A stretch of 64,000 bases of DNA from Chondrilla cf. caribensis (taxonomy: Eukaryota > Porifera > Demospongiae > Chondrillida > Chondrillidae), in assembly GCA_964020155.1 (NCBI GenBank), contig OZ026548.1:1769897-1833896 (forward strand). The letters run 5' to 3'. The notes under the pieces are model-generated. The model was given only the letters and a program-made list of their open reading frames with translations, had not been told where the DNA came from and ran no database searches. This document shows positions 1 to 13,800 of this stretch, piece after piece. How positions within the stretch are numbered: the first letter of the stretch is position 1; each line of letters begins with the position of its first letter. The position numbers were made by a program, and so were the translations under genes.

Positions 1-750
1 CAGAGACAGACAGACATACACACACACACACACAAATCAAGTTGGTCATGCTTGAGACCACGGTATTCCAATGATAAGGAAGTCAATGCGTGTATCATGA
101 TTAGACATCTAAACCATCAAGTGTCAGGTAATTACATGTTTACTTGATAAGTTTTGAATTTACAGTTACATGGCTTCACATGTTGTTGGTAACAGACATC
201 ACAGAATCCACCATGATGCTGCTGTATGCTAGCATGTCTCCCAGATCATCAATTCATAGCCCCATTTTATCTAACGATTTGGTTGGAATAGCTTAGATTG
301 TTAGTGAGTAGCTCATAATCAATCAATTATCATAAACTAGTACGTGATTTATAACTAAATTACTGGACGGGAATTGAAGCTCCTCTTCTGTAAGAAGTTC
401 TCCGTAACTACAATTTCTATCACCACTGCCAATGTTCATCATTGCTATACTTCATGTTAACTCTTAAAACTGAATATACTTTAATAGAAAATACTATTAT
501 GGATAGGTGTGATACATAAATAGAAAAATTTAACCGAGTAAGACGCATTATTGCAAGGTATAGTATGGTATTATATCATTGTATACTAAGAAATAATTTG
601 AAATATCGTTCAAACGATTATTGTATGGTCTTGATGTGAGGATAATGAAATGCACATTTTTAATACACAAATTACTGAGTTTACAGGAGTGTACAATATC
701 TATTACGCTCACACTATATGTAAAATTTTATATATGTTGTTCTCCTTTAG
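1..750. other. AT-rich stretch without recognisable gene
   Basis: Starts with a short (CA)n tract and continues as AT-rich DNA with no ORF or exon-like stretch I can support. It may be intron or intergenic DNA of whatever gene ends near 931. Confidence 0.5.
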
Positions 751-931
751 CGGCGGTATTCATCGAGATTGGGAGGGACTCCCGAGAAGATATTTCTCTC
801 CAATCACCCGAGAGGAAAGGTGTGCGTGTGTGAATGACAAGGACCTCAACCATCCGAAAGTCAATCTCTATTCGAACTGCGCTCCAGATGCCCGCGAGTG
901 TCAAACCAGACCTCCAGGCAATCTTCACTGA
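751..931 (+). CDS. possible 3'-terminal exon of an unknown gene
   Basis: A pyrimidine-rich acceptor ends in TTTAG at 750. The following 181 nt are richer in GC than their surroundings and stay open to a TGA at 929-931. The encoded tail is hydrophilic with four Cys (C-A-C, then N-C and E-C) and basic residues. The first base completes a split codon (phase 2). No upstream exon was found in the window, and I do not recognise the protein. It could equally be a chance open stretch. Confidence 0.22.
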
Positions 932-2343
932 CTTAGAGTTGATTGTATATACCATGGACAATATTGTTGAAATTTGTTATACCTGCAAAATATTAGGGTC
1001 TTTATGCAGTGATGTATATCAGTATAATATATCACATTGTCACATAAGAATTGGGCATGTTTGGAGGTTATGAAGGTGGACATAATATCATGTCATGAAG
1101 CTGTAATCTATAAATCAATCACACAAACACAGTAGTATAATTATTATTCAAGTTATTATATGCATATGTGTTTACTAGTCCGGCACACTACACAGTCCTG
1201 CACACACACCCCCAGAGGGAGAAAGGGAAGGGCCTTCCCTTCCCTGTCTGCCTCTGGGTGCATGTATGCGAGAGGGTATTATGACATTTTCAATGTACGT
1301 ATGGGAGAGGGGGCGTGTCAAAATGATACTTGGTCCAGATCTGGATTTGGTCGGGAATGTGTTGTAGCTCATGACAGAGGGAGCACGTCAAGCTGATATT
1401 CAGTCCAGGCCTATAGCTTCAGTTGGCAACTAAATTCTGAAGCACTTCCATTTCCATAATATGTGGCCAATGACGCTAGTTATTCAAGATGGTGCTATAT
1501 GGGGGCAAATTTGGTCATAGCACTACACTTTCCAAATCTACAAATAGGGTCAAAACTCCTCCTTGAGAGGTTGTGTGCACTTGCAATTGACAGTGTCCGT
1601 TGTGCTATGGGATCAAATTGTGGTCTCTAACATCACAATTCCCAAATCTACAATAATATGGTCATTTCATGACATTTTCAATGTGTTGGAGGGAATGGGG
1701 AGAATAGCATTGAGCATCTTGTTGGTCACTACTAGATTTGTAGAACCTCAAGGAGCTAGGGTGTGCATGCATCAATGTTTGTGCTATGATGTGCCACATG
1801 GACACTGGATAAGCCATGGGGACCAGCAATAATTTAACATGTAAATATCTTACTGGCCACACAAGGTCTATAGAAAACCCAGGAGAGTGAGCATATGCAT
1901 CCGTAGCTGTGTTATTGTGTTTCATACATATAGTAACTGCGTATATACCTTGCTGGTTACTATATGAGGTCTCAAGTACGTGCATTCTCGATCTACATAG
2001 AGTGTACATACAAAATTTATGTGCCATATATATAATATTGAAAATACTATAATAGCCAATAACCGTACGATAATATTATTATTGCATTATATTATGTATC
2101 ATAATCATGTATATATAGTAAACATGCATTTGTTTGTTTTATCTTGTACAGTTATAATATTATTATACAGTAATTATGAACCAACACAATAATTATTGTT
2201 TGCCAAATATATGATCAAACAAAACAAAAGAAGTGAATAAATATTAAAATGCCAATAGGAAGTAAAAATGAAAATAGATAAGTATTAATGAAAATCGGGT
2301 TCCTATGAATTCAGCAAATAAAAAAGGTGAAGTTTCATGATGA
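932..2343. other. intergenic, repeat-like segments only
   Basis: No gene seen. An imperfect 48-bp palindrome lies at 1211-1258. At 1270-1400 and 1670-1720 there are short stretches starting CATTTTCAATG and containing GGGAGAGGGGGCGTGTCAA that recall the satellite monomers at 19.8 kb and 53.2 kb. 2030-2340 is very AT-rich. Confidence 0.5.
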
Positions 2344-2818
2344 CTATTGCTTGAGCCAGGGATGAGCATCTAGGGCAGATTTCCTGCGGTCTCCATAATC
2401 ATACTGTAGTTCCTCTCCTGGTTCAATGTCCCTCCCGGCCATCAGGCACAGGTAGGGATGACTGCCCACAGCAAACACCTTTGTGACTACGTTGGGAGCA
2501 GTGCGACTGTGGTTAATAAGACGGCCATATCTTCCATTGTCTCGAGTAGCATCAATGCTGGAGAAAATTGAGTTTTAACACAACTTAATTTCACCTAGTT
2601 GAATCCAATGTATACATATTTAATTGGGGAAATTACCAGTCTGTTCAATGAGTAATGAAACAACGTGATACGTATGTATACTAAACGTGGAGATTACATC
2701 TTTATAACCAACTTATAGCAAGTACATACGTACGTATAAGCCAACTTATACATATGTAGCGTGTAAAAGCAACTTGTTATCCTGGTTGAATACACCCACA
2801 CATGCACACCCACCCACC

Positions 2819-2866
<48 letters not shown>

Positions 2867-5201
2867 CACTAACCAATATTTCTTCCCATTGTACATGAAA
2901 TAATACATGTAACAGCCGATCAGGCAGTCTTTCTGGTAATCTACTTCTCTACATCTGGCTGTGTCCTCAGTTGTCAGCTCTCCTGAGTACTCACAAATAA
3001 AGTCTCCCTTGGAAAAGTGTTTGGTTGCCACAATGCCTCTGCCTTTACCTTCAACATCCACCACCTAATGTACGTGAGTATACACAATACTTACGTACCT
3101 ACATGTATGTATATGTACATACGTACGTACATACACACTGTACAGAATGCAGATATCACGAAGTTCACTTAGATCCATCAAAGGCTTAGAGGGTAATATG
3201 GCTTGCATATACCATGATAATGTACAGACTGTATGTATACATATGCATTTACTGTACATACGTACATATTATATGTACATACATGTCCACTTTACTTATG
3301 CTTGTACATACAAGTACATCTTCACTGTATCTGTACATGCATATGTATGTGCACCTACGTACGTACATTTCCATTGTAACTGTACATACATACATACGTG
3401 TACAGTTCTGGTGTATGCGTAAATATGTATGTGTGTATAAGCACAAAGAAGTATGTACGTACCTCAAGACCGTCTTCTTCTTGATTCTCCAGTTTCCTAA
3501 CCATGTCGTCATACATCTCATCCTACATACGTACATGCAAACACGAAGGTGAATACGCAGATACCCACACACGTACGTACACACCTGAATATACACTCCT
3601 ATAGACCCTAGTAGATATAGTCCCATGCACATTCACTACACAGGTACGTATATATGTACACATACTAAGTACAGGGAGAAGAGAGGCAGGTATTCTCATT
3701 TTACGCATGTTATAACTCATAACCTACAATATACCGTATAGCGGGAAAGTTTCACGGACTAAAAGTTTCGCGAATTTCGCGAAGAAACTGGCATTCATGA
3801 AAGTTTTATTCGTGAACACTCAATTACGTAATCGTCTGACAATCAATTAACGCGATGGGCGTTAAGAACGCGAAACTTTTTTTCGTGAAATCTGCGAAAT
3901 TGAGCGATTCGTGAAAGTTTTGTCCCACGAAACTTTCCCACTATATGGTACGTTTGTATGTAAATAAGTATCCAAATACACGCTTATAGTAAACTCTGCT
4001 ACTCCGCTGGAAGCCACTCATTTCATCATTCACACACTAATACAATACAATTATACCTAAGAATTAAGATTTTGATAAGCCACACAACTGCAGGCACACA
4101 AATATTTATACCCCACATCACTAAGTACGTACACACACGGATACCTTCAAGACTGATTTGCATTTCCGTGTACTGCGTCGAACAGTGTAATGGTCCTTTA
4201 ATGTTGTTTGCACATGTCTACAAACCAATATAAAGCATAGTCTCCATACAGTGGTACATATGTGAATAAGCGTACCATTGCAGTGTAGTACATGTGGAGA
4301 CCAGGGCTAGAGAGCTCCACTTTGCGAGGTGACAGGCAATGTGTTGAAATACGGACAATGAACATAACCATGGGATGGTTGGAACATATGTACAGTATTT
4401 TTGAGTGGAGCTTGTTATTTTCTATATATCAGCTGTTGAACATGTGATTATTTGTATAGGTGCATTTATAGGGAGTTTGAATTGATTGGTTAGTGTGATC
4501 ATTAACATTGCTGACAGTTACAACAGCAAATACACCAATAAACCATACAAATACGGTGCATACCTGGGACTGTTTTTCACATGATATGATGTGTCACACA
4601 CAGAACTTGATCTCTTCTTATGCCTGCTGGACTTTCGAAGCTTGGATTTCATGTTGGAACTCGACAGTCTTCTCGACTTGGTGGTGGTAGTGGAGATCCT
4701 GGGTGTGGATGCCGTGCGGCGAGAACTCTTCACCTTTGTCATCGGCTTAGCCTGGGATCCATTACTAACAGAGTCAGTCTCAAAAACGTCTTCCCAATCA
4801 CTTCCATTGTCTTCATCCATTAATGCATCACAAATGCTACCATTAAAGTGGTTCGTGATCACTATTCTTTTACTGGCAGAAACATCAGGTGATGATTCAG
4901 TCACTAAGTGGTCATTGGTGGGGTCTTCGCTCAAATTACAGGATTTGGTAGATACAAGAGTATTTGTAGTCACATGCCGGGTTGGTATATTAACCATATA
5001 TCCATCGATTGTTTTATCGGATTTTCTGATCTTCAAACTCTGTACAAAGTAAAAGAAACACGACAATAAGTAGAAATAAAGAAGACGAGAATTGTGATCG
5101 GTTAAGAAAATAGAAGCGAAGTAAAAAGTTGATACGGCAAATTTCATCATATCCGGAGCTAAAGAAGATAAACTTGCCTTCTTGCGCATTTTGCCACTCA
5201 T
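2344..5201 (-). CDS. KMT5A: KMT5A (SET8/PR-Set7), histone H4K20 monomethyltransferase
   Basis: Enzyme that places one methyl group on H4 Lys20 in the nucleus, needed for replication control and chromatin compaction. Six exons, high to low: 5201-5178, 5039-4564, 4217-4145, 3522-3463, 3064-2874, 2557-2344, summing to 1038 nt (345 aa). The SET core is complete: GKGRGIVATK, GCYMYYF, the NHS motif (RLINHS), YDYGDR and a terminal DAHPWLKQ, all typical of SET8. The N-terminal ~170 residues are Ser/Arg/Lys-rich and poorly conserved, as in the family. Exon 3 encodes a PIP-degron-like segment, QTTLKDHYTVRR. Intron 1 uses a GC donor (AAG|GCAAGT) and leaves the frame open if retained; the retained stretch is hydrophobic and AT-rich, so I take it as intron. 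The ATG at 5201 gives MSGKMRKK. A perfect 16-bp palindrome with a CRE core lies 70 bp upstream. Confidence 0.93.
2826..2862. repeat. (CA)n microsatellite in KMT5A intron 5
   Basis: Preceded by CCCA repeats. It reads (GU)n in the KMT5A transcript and begins about 11 nt after the exon 5 donor. Confidence 0.9.
3732..3950. mobile_element. MITE with TACCGTATAGCGGGAAA ends (copy a)
   Basis: 219 bp in KMT5A intron 3. The left end TACCGTATAGCGGGAAAG is mirrored by CTTTCCCACTATATGGTA on the right. The interior is full of GCGAAA/TTTCGC words. TA at both ends is compatible with a TA target duplication (Tc1/mariner-like). Related copies lie at 13259-13362 and 42340-42536. Confidence 0.75.
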
Positions 5202-5544
5202 TATACCAACAAAATTTGCACTTTCCTACCGAGATACCGCCATTTTCAAATCAGTTTCCATGTCTACTGGTTAGTGACGTCACTAATTCCGTATTATAAA
5301 ACAATAACACAATGTCCTTTGTAGGCGACCGCCCATGCTGAATTTCGACACTGCATATATACGCATAGAATGTCACTAGTGGCCTCGCTCACCAACCACT
5401 GCGGTACATACAACGTCACGACATTCGTAACAATTATTACAGTAATGACCATTTCATAATAATCAATAATATGCCAAAGAGGCTTTGCGACAAAATATGG
5501 AACAGTTCTAAAATATGACAGTAATTATCTGTAGAGGAATCATA
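5202..5544. promoter_or_regulatory. KMT5A upstream region with palindromic CRE
   Basis: The spacer between KMT5A (starts 5201) and the XBP1 3' end. 5271-5286 is the perfect palindrome TTAGTGACGTCACTAA, containing the full ATF/CREB-type site TGACGTCA. The rest must hold the XBP1 3' UTR, since both genes are on the minus strand. Confidence 0.5.
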
Positions 5545-7073
<1,529 letters not shown>

Positions 7074-7329
7074 CTCTCTCGATACAGTGGTACAAGTGAT
7101 TCAGAGATCGAAGAGCATCCGACTAAGTAATTTCAACCAACATCGTCAGAAAAAGTCGACAACCTGAACTACGGTACAGAAACGATGACACAGCGCGGAC
7201 TATCGCCGGCAATTCTGATTGGACAAGCGTCCGTGAGTTATCGTGATCACATCTGATTGGCTGATTATGACGTGATGCTCCTCAAAATAAAAATAGTTTC
7301 ACTGTTGACGTCATTCTAGTTTAGGCGCC
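7074..7329. promoter_or_regulatory. bidirectional XBP1/ZWILCH promoter
   Basis: 256 bp between two divergent start codons. It contains two ATTGG (inverted CCAAT) boxes near 7218 and 7254, TGACGTGA at 7268-7275 (fits the XBP1/ATF6 site TGACGTGG/A) and TGACGTCA at 7306-7313 (CRE). Such sites suit bZIP control and possible XBP1 autoregulation, but binding is inferred only. No TATA box is evident. Confidence 0.65.
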
Positions 7330-9186
7330 ATGAGCACCTTGGAAGAGAAAGCAGGAGAATTCTCAGCCCTCTTGAGTTCACTGTCACAAGAAGTCAACGA
7401 GAAATTGAAAATTAACGCTAAAAATTTTGAAGAAACTCTTCTTGTTTCACTTTTCCCGAAAGCAACCTTAAATCCAGCTCACAATTTGTTCCTACCGATA
7501 GAACTATTCAACCCGTCCCGTAACTTAGCCATAGTATCGAGATGTCCGCAACGCTGTGCTGATATCTCTTTGGGGGATCTTACATACAACAATGACGTTT
7601 CGTCGGAGGATGTGCACGAAGAAGATATTGTCTGCCAGTTCTCTTTGGACAGGAAACTTCAAGCGAACGTCACCTCTGGACACCAAGAAAAGAGTGTGAA
7701 CTTGAAGGAGTACTATTGTTCAAAGCTAGTCCCGGACGTCTTATTTCAACCGTGTACGGAAGAAGAAGCGAGATTTGTTGTATCCCTCTTCAGTATTACA
7801 TCAAAGAGTGAAGTTCAGCTGCCCGATGTATTAGTCTTCACCAAATCTACTTGTGAAGATGATAAAGAGGACAAAGAACAATCGAATCTTTTCTTTTGCC
7901 GCTGTTTAGATTCATCTCAAATTCAGATGATACATGTTCGAACTTTATCTGATATGGTTCCTATAAGGCATATGCTCCAGCCCAAGGATAAGCGTCTGTC
8001 CGACTCACATGCGGTGGCTGTTTATGAATTTGGTCCGGGGTATGATGACGGTGAGGGTGCGCAAATCACTATTGAGCTGAAATGGTCTTCTCCTGTAGAT
8101 CTTCTCAGCCCACCATCTTCAAAGGCCAGCACAGATATGGACGTGATGACTACCCTTGGAAGCAGCAACTCCCCTGTGAACTTTCTGTTTGAGGAACTCT
8201 TGGATCTTTCTTATTTTCTTCACAGTAAGGAAGAACCCAGTAATGATCCTGATAGCACATTTCCAGTGGATACATTCCTTTCAAGATATGCCAAGCTTGC
8301 AAGGTCATCATTTGAACAGTATCTCTCTGCCTCTGGTTTGGACATGACTATTAGTAATGATGCCCCAGAAGAGCAATCACCTGTATCTCCCAGAAAGCTG
8401 TCTGATTTTCTTGATTTTCTCTGGATGTCCTTGCGGAATATCAAACACCATCATTGTTTGCAGAAAGCAGTAACTGCAGTCATCACAAGCATATTAAATA
8501 GAGAAGTACATCCATATATCCCCAAATCCAATACCACCAAACTAGCCAGATTCATCCGACAAATGCTAGTGGAAGGACATGGAGAGCAACACCACTTGCG
8601 TTTGGAAGCTAAAGAGCTAGTGGATGACCAAAGCGTAGTGGAGACTGTATCGCAGTTGGGAATCCACAAGATTGCACAGGACCTGCGTTATGTGTTCATC
8701 ACTCAAGACCTTCTACCAAAGGCAGAGCTACAATGCCTCAATGATGTAACATCGTTGAATAATACTGATGCCTATGCTATTTTAGCTTGCCACTACAAAG
8801 CTCTCGAGGTGGCCTTATCTGTCAAGTATTATTGCAATCTTTCGGGGAACGTCCTCCATCCACTCACTCGACGTGCCTTGACTGTGTTGAGCAGTAAGTC
8901 ACCACTTGTAAGAGGCGAAAGCACTCCGTCATTCAAGGTTACATTTCCCCCTCTCTCACAAGGGAGCAAGAGTTGGATTTCTTTTTGTGCACAACTGCAT
9001 CCTACTATTTGGAAGGTGGGATGTTGGAAAAATGGTAGTGTAGAGATATCCAATACCTTCTCATCCATTCCATTATTACTTGGTCAGAGTATGCAAGAAG
9101 GAGTAAATTTGGATTCAAGTATTGGGAGCAGACATTTTGACACAGTTTACTGTTACGAGCTGAACAGTGTGACTGTTAGTGTGTAA
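7330..9186 (+). CDS. ZWILCH: Zwilch, kinetochore RZZ-complex subunit
   Basis: Subunit of the Rod-Zw10-Zwilch complex, which builds the outer kinetochore corona and recruits dynein and Mad1 for the spindle checkpoint. 618 aa in one uninterrupted ORF; human is 591 aa. Recognised blocks: IELKWSSPVDLL then a Leu-rich helix (cf. LDISWSPVDEIL), a central helical block DFLDFLWMSLRNI with VHPYIPKSNTTKLARFIRQ (cf. LWCKMSSSVISY and IQPWLHSGSN), and QLGIHKIAQDLRYVFITQDLL (cf. [20 protein letters not shown]). The absence of introns contrasts with the intron-rich neighbours and suggests intron loss or an old retrocopy. AATAAA overlaps the stop codon (9185-9190). Shares a promoter with XBP1. Confidence 0.88.
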   Translation: MSTLEEKAGEFSALLSSLSQEVNEKLKINAKNFEETLLVSLFPKATLNPAHNLFLPIELFNPSRNLAIVSRCPQRCADISLGDLTYNNDVSSEDVHEEDIVCQFSLDRKLQANVTSGHQEKSVNLKEYYCSKLVPDVLFQPCTEEEARFVVSLFSITSKSEVQLPDVLVFTKSTCEDDKEDKEQSNLFFCRCLDSSQIQMIHVRTLSDMVPIRHMLQPKDKRLSDSHAVAVYEFGPGYDDGEGAQITIELKWSSPVDLLSPPSSKASTDMDVMTTLGSSNSPVNFLFEELLDLSYFLHSKEEPSNDPDSTFPVDTFLSRYAKLARSSFEQYLSASGLDMTISNDAPEEQSPVSPRKLSDFLDFLWMSLRNIKHHHCLQKAVTAVITSILNREVHPYIPKSNTTKLARFIRQMLVEGHGEQHHLRLEAKELVDDQSVVETVSQLGIHKIAQDLRYVFITQDLLPKAELQCLNDVTSLNNTDAYAILACHYKALEVALSVKYYCNLSGNVLHPLTRRALTVLSSKSPLVRGESTPSFKVTFPPLSQGSKSWISFCAQLHPTIWKVGCWKNGSVEISNTFSSIPLLLGQSMQEGVNLDSSIGSRHFDTVYCYELNSVTVSV

Positions 9187-9656
9187 TAAAGTATCCAAAG
9201 ACCTTTGTAATTGATTATAATTGATGTATTAAGAAATTGAATTCATGAGTTCACCTAGCTGGTCATTCTGATGCAAGTGACAATTTGGATAATTATAATA
9301 ATATACAGAATTGATATGATATAGTAATAAAACAGACCAAAATAGGCTGTCATGAGATCTAGCAAATGATATGTAAATTCATTCTTCAACAGCGTGAATG
9401 ATATGGAAAGTTCTAAGTGTAAGTGATGTACAAGTGCTGATGTTCACAGCTGGTCTCCTAACAACAACTTCACAGCCTTATCTTCGATACTACAATTTAA
9501 AGACGGATAAAACTAATATAAGTCAGTTGACAAAATTAATAGATACTCTATACATCGCATACAACATGTGGCTATTTTAACACATAAGTACACTGTATAT
9601 CATTGTCAGTGTAAGTAGAATTGAGCGAGAAGCTGACATAATATTACACTATATTA
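9187..9656. other. short intergenic region
   Basis: Convergent spacer between ZWILCH and LYRM9, holding their 3' UTRs. No further gene seen. Confidence 0.5.
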
Positions 9657-10114
<458 letters not shown>

Positions 10115-10265
10115 TTTACTTTTCTTCGGGGAATACCCCTCCACTGTCGTTCACTGACACGTGCAACACGCGGCGAGCTTTTCTCTCTGTACTTTCTATC
10201 CGAAGACCAGACTGCACCTTCAAGGCAGGGGAGTGTTGGATGCGGGCTTCGCTCAGCGGTTAGCA

Positions 10266-10811
10266 ATGAGAATCAGTGCTCGATGCTTGACCAAGATTGT
10301 GCTCTGTGTGGGTCTTGTTGTCGCAAGTAGCCTCGTTTACCCTTGGGCCTCCCTTATTGGTAATGAGAGGGCCTCTCTTAAGCTTAATGGCGATGAGGGG
10401 GAGAAAGAAGAATTAAACGGACCAAAGTATTCTAAAACTTCGGATGACAAGACGAAACAAAACGGCAGCCTATTGGAGAACAACCAAGAATATCACTGTC
10501 CTTATGTCCCTTCAGATCCCGAAGAAATTGGAGACATATTTAGTAGCAAAACCATTCAGGATTTGAAAGAACGAGTATCCGGTTTCAACAAGAGTCGTCC
10601 CGTCGTTCTGATCATGGCGAACGAACCAGCTCTCTATCTGGTAGCCAATTGGATATGTATAGCCAGAATGACCCTCAGCAGTCCACCCACTGAGAACTTA
10701 CTAGTGACCATCCACGACTCGCTGCATGGAGCAGAGGATCTCATGGGGAGAGGGATCAATTCAGTTTCAGTTGTTATGAGGTGTGTACATATATACGTAT
10801 ATGTATATGTG

Positions 10812-10855
<44 letters not shown>

Positions 10856-13800
10856 ATGTGTGTGTGTTTATGTGTTTTTGTGCATGTTTGTGTGATCAAC
10901 ACTTGCCTGTGTATACGTATATTAGTTAGATAATTTTCACTTAGAACTATTATAGCAATCTGTTGGAGTCATGTCCTCTACATATCAAATTTGCTCGAGA
11001 ACATAAAATGAGTTTGAATTAGCACCTGACTGCAAGTACTATGCCATACTCACACCCACGAGTGCCTACCAGCTGGAGGTACATAGTGATGTGACTGAAA
11101 GAGAAATCAGTGTGGTACTATGGGGTACTATGGACACTTATCAATGTGGGCTTTAGGGTTTGGGTGAGGTCAGGTTTGAGCCGAGTTGAGTTGTAGAGTA
11201 GTTTAGATGTTTGTTGAGGATGTGTGTTTCCAGGACATCCAACATCATGTTCTTTCATCTGTAGCATTAAAATTAAAAAATGCATTTACCTTTTACTGAG
11301 CATTATTGTATGTTATTAGGATTGTATTGTGTGGGGGTGTATCAACGACACTACCAGGGCAATATCGAATAAGTGTTTCCTGTAAACATATTAGAATTCA
11401 ATATTTTTGCTCTCTCACGCAATGTCAAGTAAGTGTCTATTACATGGGACCAACATTATCTAATGCTGGTTTTATCGGTGATTTTCTCCACTTAAACGTG
11501 ACTAAAGTTTAAAAACTCCAACTTTTTAGTGATTTCGTTCGTTTGTGCATGTAATAAGCCAATAATCACCCATTTACGAGAACAATGCGTCTGATATTGT
11601 TCCCACCCTTGGACACTACATGCTCTCGAGTCTCACACAGCATCAAACTTATTGTCCCTCGTGCAACGGATGATAATTAGCACCTGAGTTTCTTTCTTGT
11701 TATTGTCATTCCCATACTGCTTCTGTCGGGGGAACCTTTTAATGTAAGCCCGTGTGACTTAGTGGTGATCACAGAACATGTGTATTGTTTCTATAGTAGT
11801 GTGTACACCGTATTATAAACCATTTTCATAATGACGTCACGCACTTACAGTTTATTGGTGTGGAGCCTGCTTCAATGATAAGGAATAATTGCGAGAGCAT
11901 CACTGGTATCTTGTAAGTCCATTTCTACCATACCAGTTAGGTGTAGCTCTGTCAATTGTACCAACAGGTTTGTTCCACGCTCTGGCATAGGTTCATCAAC
12001 TCAAAGTACAGTGAAACTGCTAAACTCACTGATTAGGTCCAGGAACAAGTAATTGAGTTGAAAACGAAAGGTGTGAGGTGTGATTTGCGACTTTGGATAG
12101 GTACCACTGTGCAAATACTGTCTCTTATACCTCTTGTTTCTATGTGACGCCTCAAAAGAATGGATGATAATCCAGCGTGTATACCTACCTATGTCACAGT
12201 TTTGAAGTCATGCATGATAATTCCTCTCGCAGTACAGAAACAGGTGCGAAGGTGTCCCTATTTTGTTTTTGGTTCGAAATCTCCGTTTTTGTGCATACAC
12301 CCATGCACTGGCCCTCTTTGTACACCTGGTAGGTTGCCACCTATGCAAAACATGAGTTGTTATCTGTCATACATAGTAGAGCCTCAAATTCATAACAATG
12401 TAGTGTGGTAATGATTGAATTTTAACGCTTTCTGTCTTCTCTTTTGCATTCATCACATATTATTGTAGCAAGAAGTGTATGAAGCGATCGCAGAGCAAGC
12501 TTCGAAGTTGGTACAAGGCCCTCACATCACGGATACTGACTGTGATGCTCTTAACGGAATGGGGGTTTGACGTGATGGTACATGACCCTGATGCCTACAT
12601 CATAAAGGACCCACTACAGATGTACAACGACGTTATAAAAGCCAAAGACCCCCACATAATATCACAGAAAGGTATAATGCCACGAAAAGCTAAACTCAAG
12701 TGGGGGTTTTCCCTAGTATTGGGAGCAGTGTTGTACAGAAGTTCACCAAAATTACGTAAGTCACCGAACATGTACACTGTACATAATGTTGCATTTGTCT
12801 ACATGTCTGTGTGTACACCACAGCATTTTTTAAATGGTAGTAAGGTTTCTGGTAAGTTATTTGAGCAAATGATTAACAGTTAACACATCAACTGCTATGA
12901 GATCATTAACCTTCAAGTGTCTCATCTTACACAAATGTTACCACCAAGACAAACACTTCTTTGGGAGTGCAACTGAATAAAGGACTGCTTGTGCATAGTA
13001 GTTCAATAAGGCTTCACATTGCTACCTCGCATAAATCACCCTTCAATGTACGTACATGCATAGATTTTATGTATGTAACGTTCATTTTTAATACTTTTCT
13101 GGTAAAGACTAGTTAGAAGAAGTTAGCAGTTAACTTATAACCAGTTCATCTTTCCTTATTTATGATACGTACCTCATGCGTGTTGATGTCCACATGTAAT
13201 TTTGTGTTTTTTCACAGGTCTATGTATATGCATGCTATATGTTGGTGTCCACATGTAATACCGTATAGCGGGAAGTTTCCGTGGGACAAAATTTCCGCAG
13301 ATTTCACGGTTGGCCTAACATCCGCAAAAATTTTATCTGCGAAATTTTCCCACTATACGGTATTGTGTTTTTGTACCTGTTTATGTACATACGTATGTAC
13401 TTACATGTTGGTGTTCCCATGTCATATTATGTTAGTACAGTGCTACATTAAACAGTGAAAATTTGAGAGTATTCAGCCCTTTTTGCGAATGCTGGTCAAT
13501 CTAATGTCACGTAGCCTGCTATATGAGCCTTACCTAAACACCTGCTCCAGTATTTCAATGTTATTGTGAAAAAGCTATGCTTCAATTTCTCAGTCTTGTG
13601 ATTTCTCTAAATCTTATGGTTGCAAGAGTAATACAATTTACAAGAACATTTTTTCAATGTTTCATTTTTGCATTTTGTTGTTATTGGAAATATTTCAGGT
13701 GACAATTCGAGAATCGTGGCATTAAATCAAAAAATGGGTGGTCTTGAATAATATAGTAATTTCATTTACGTTTTTCTATGTTTAGAATACATCTGGCAAA

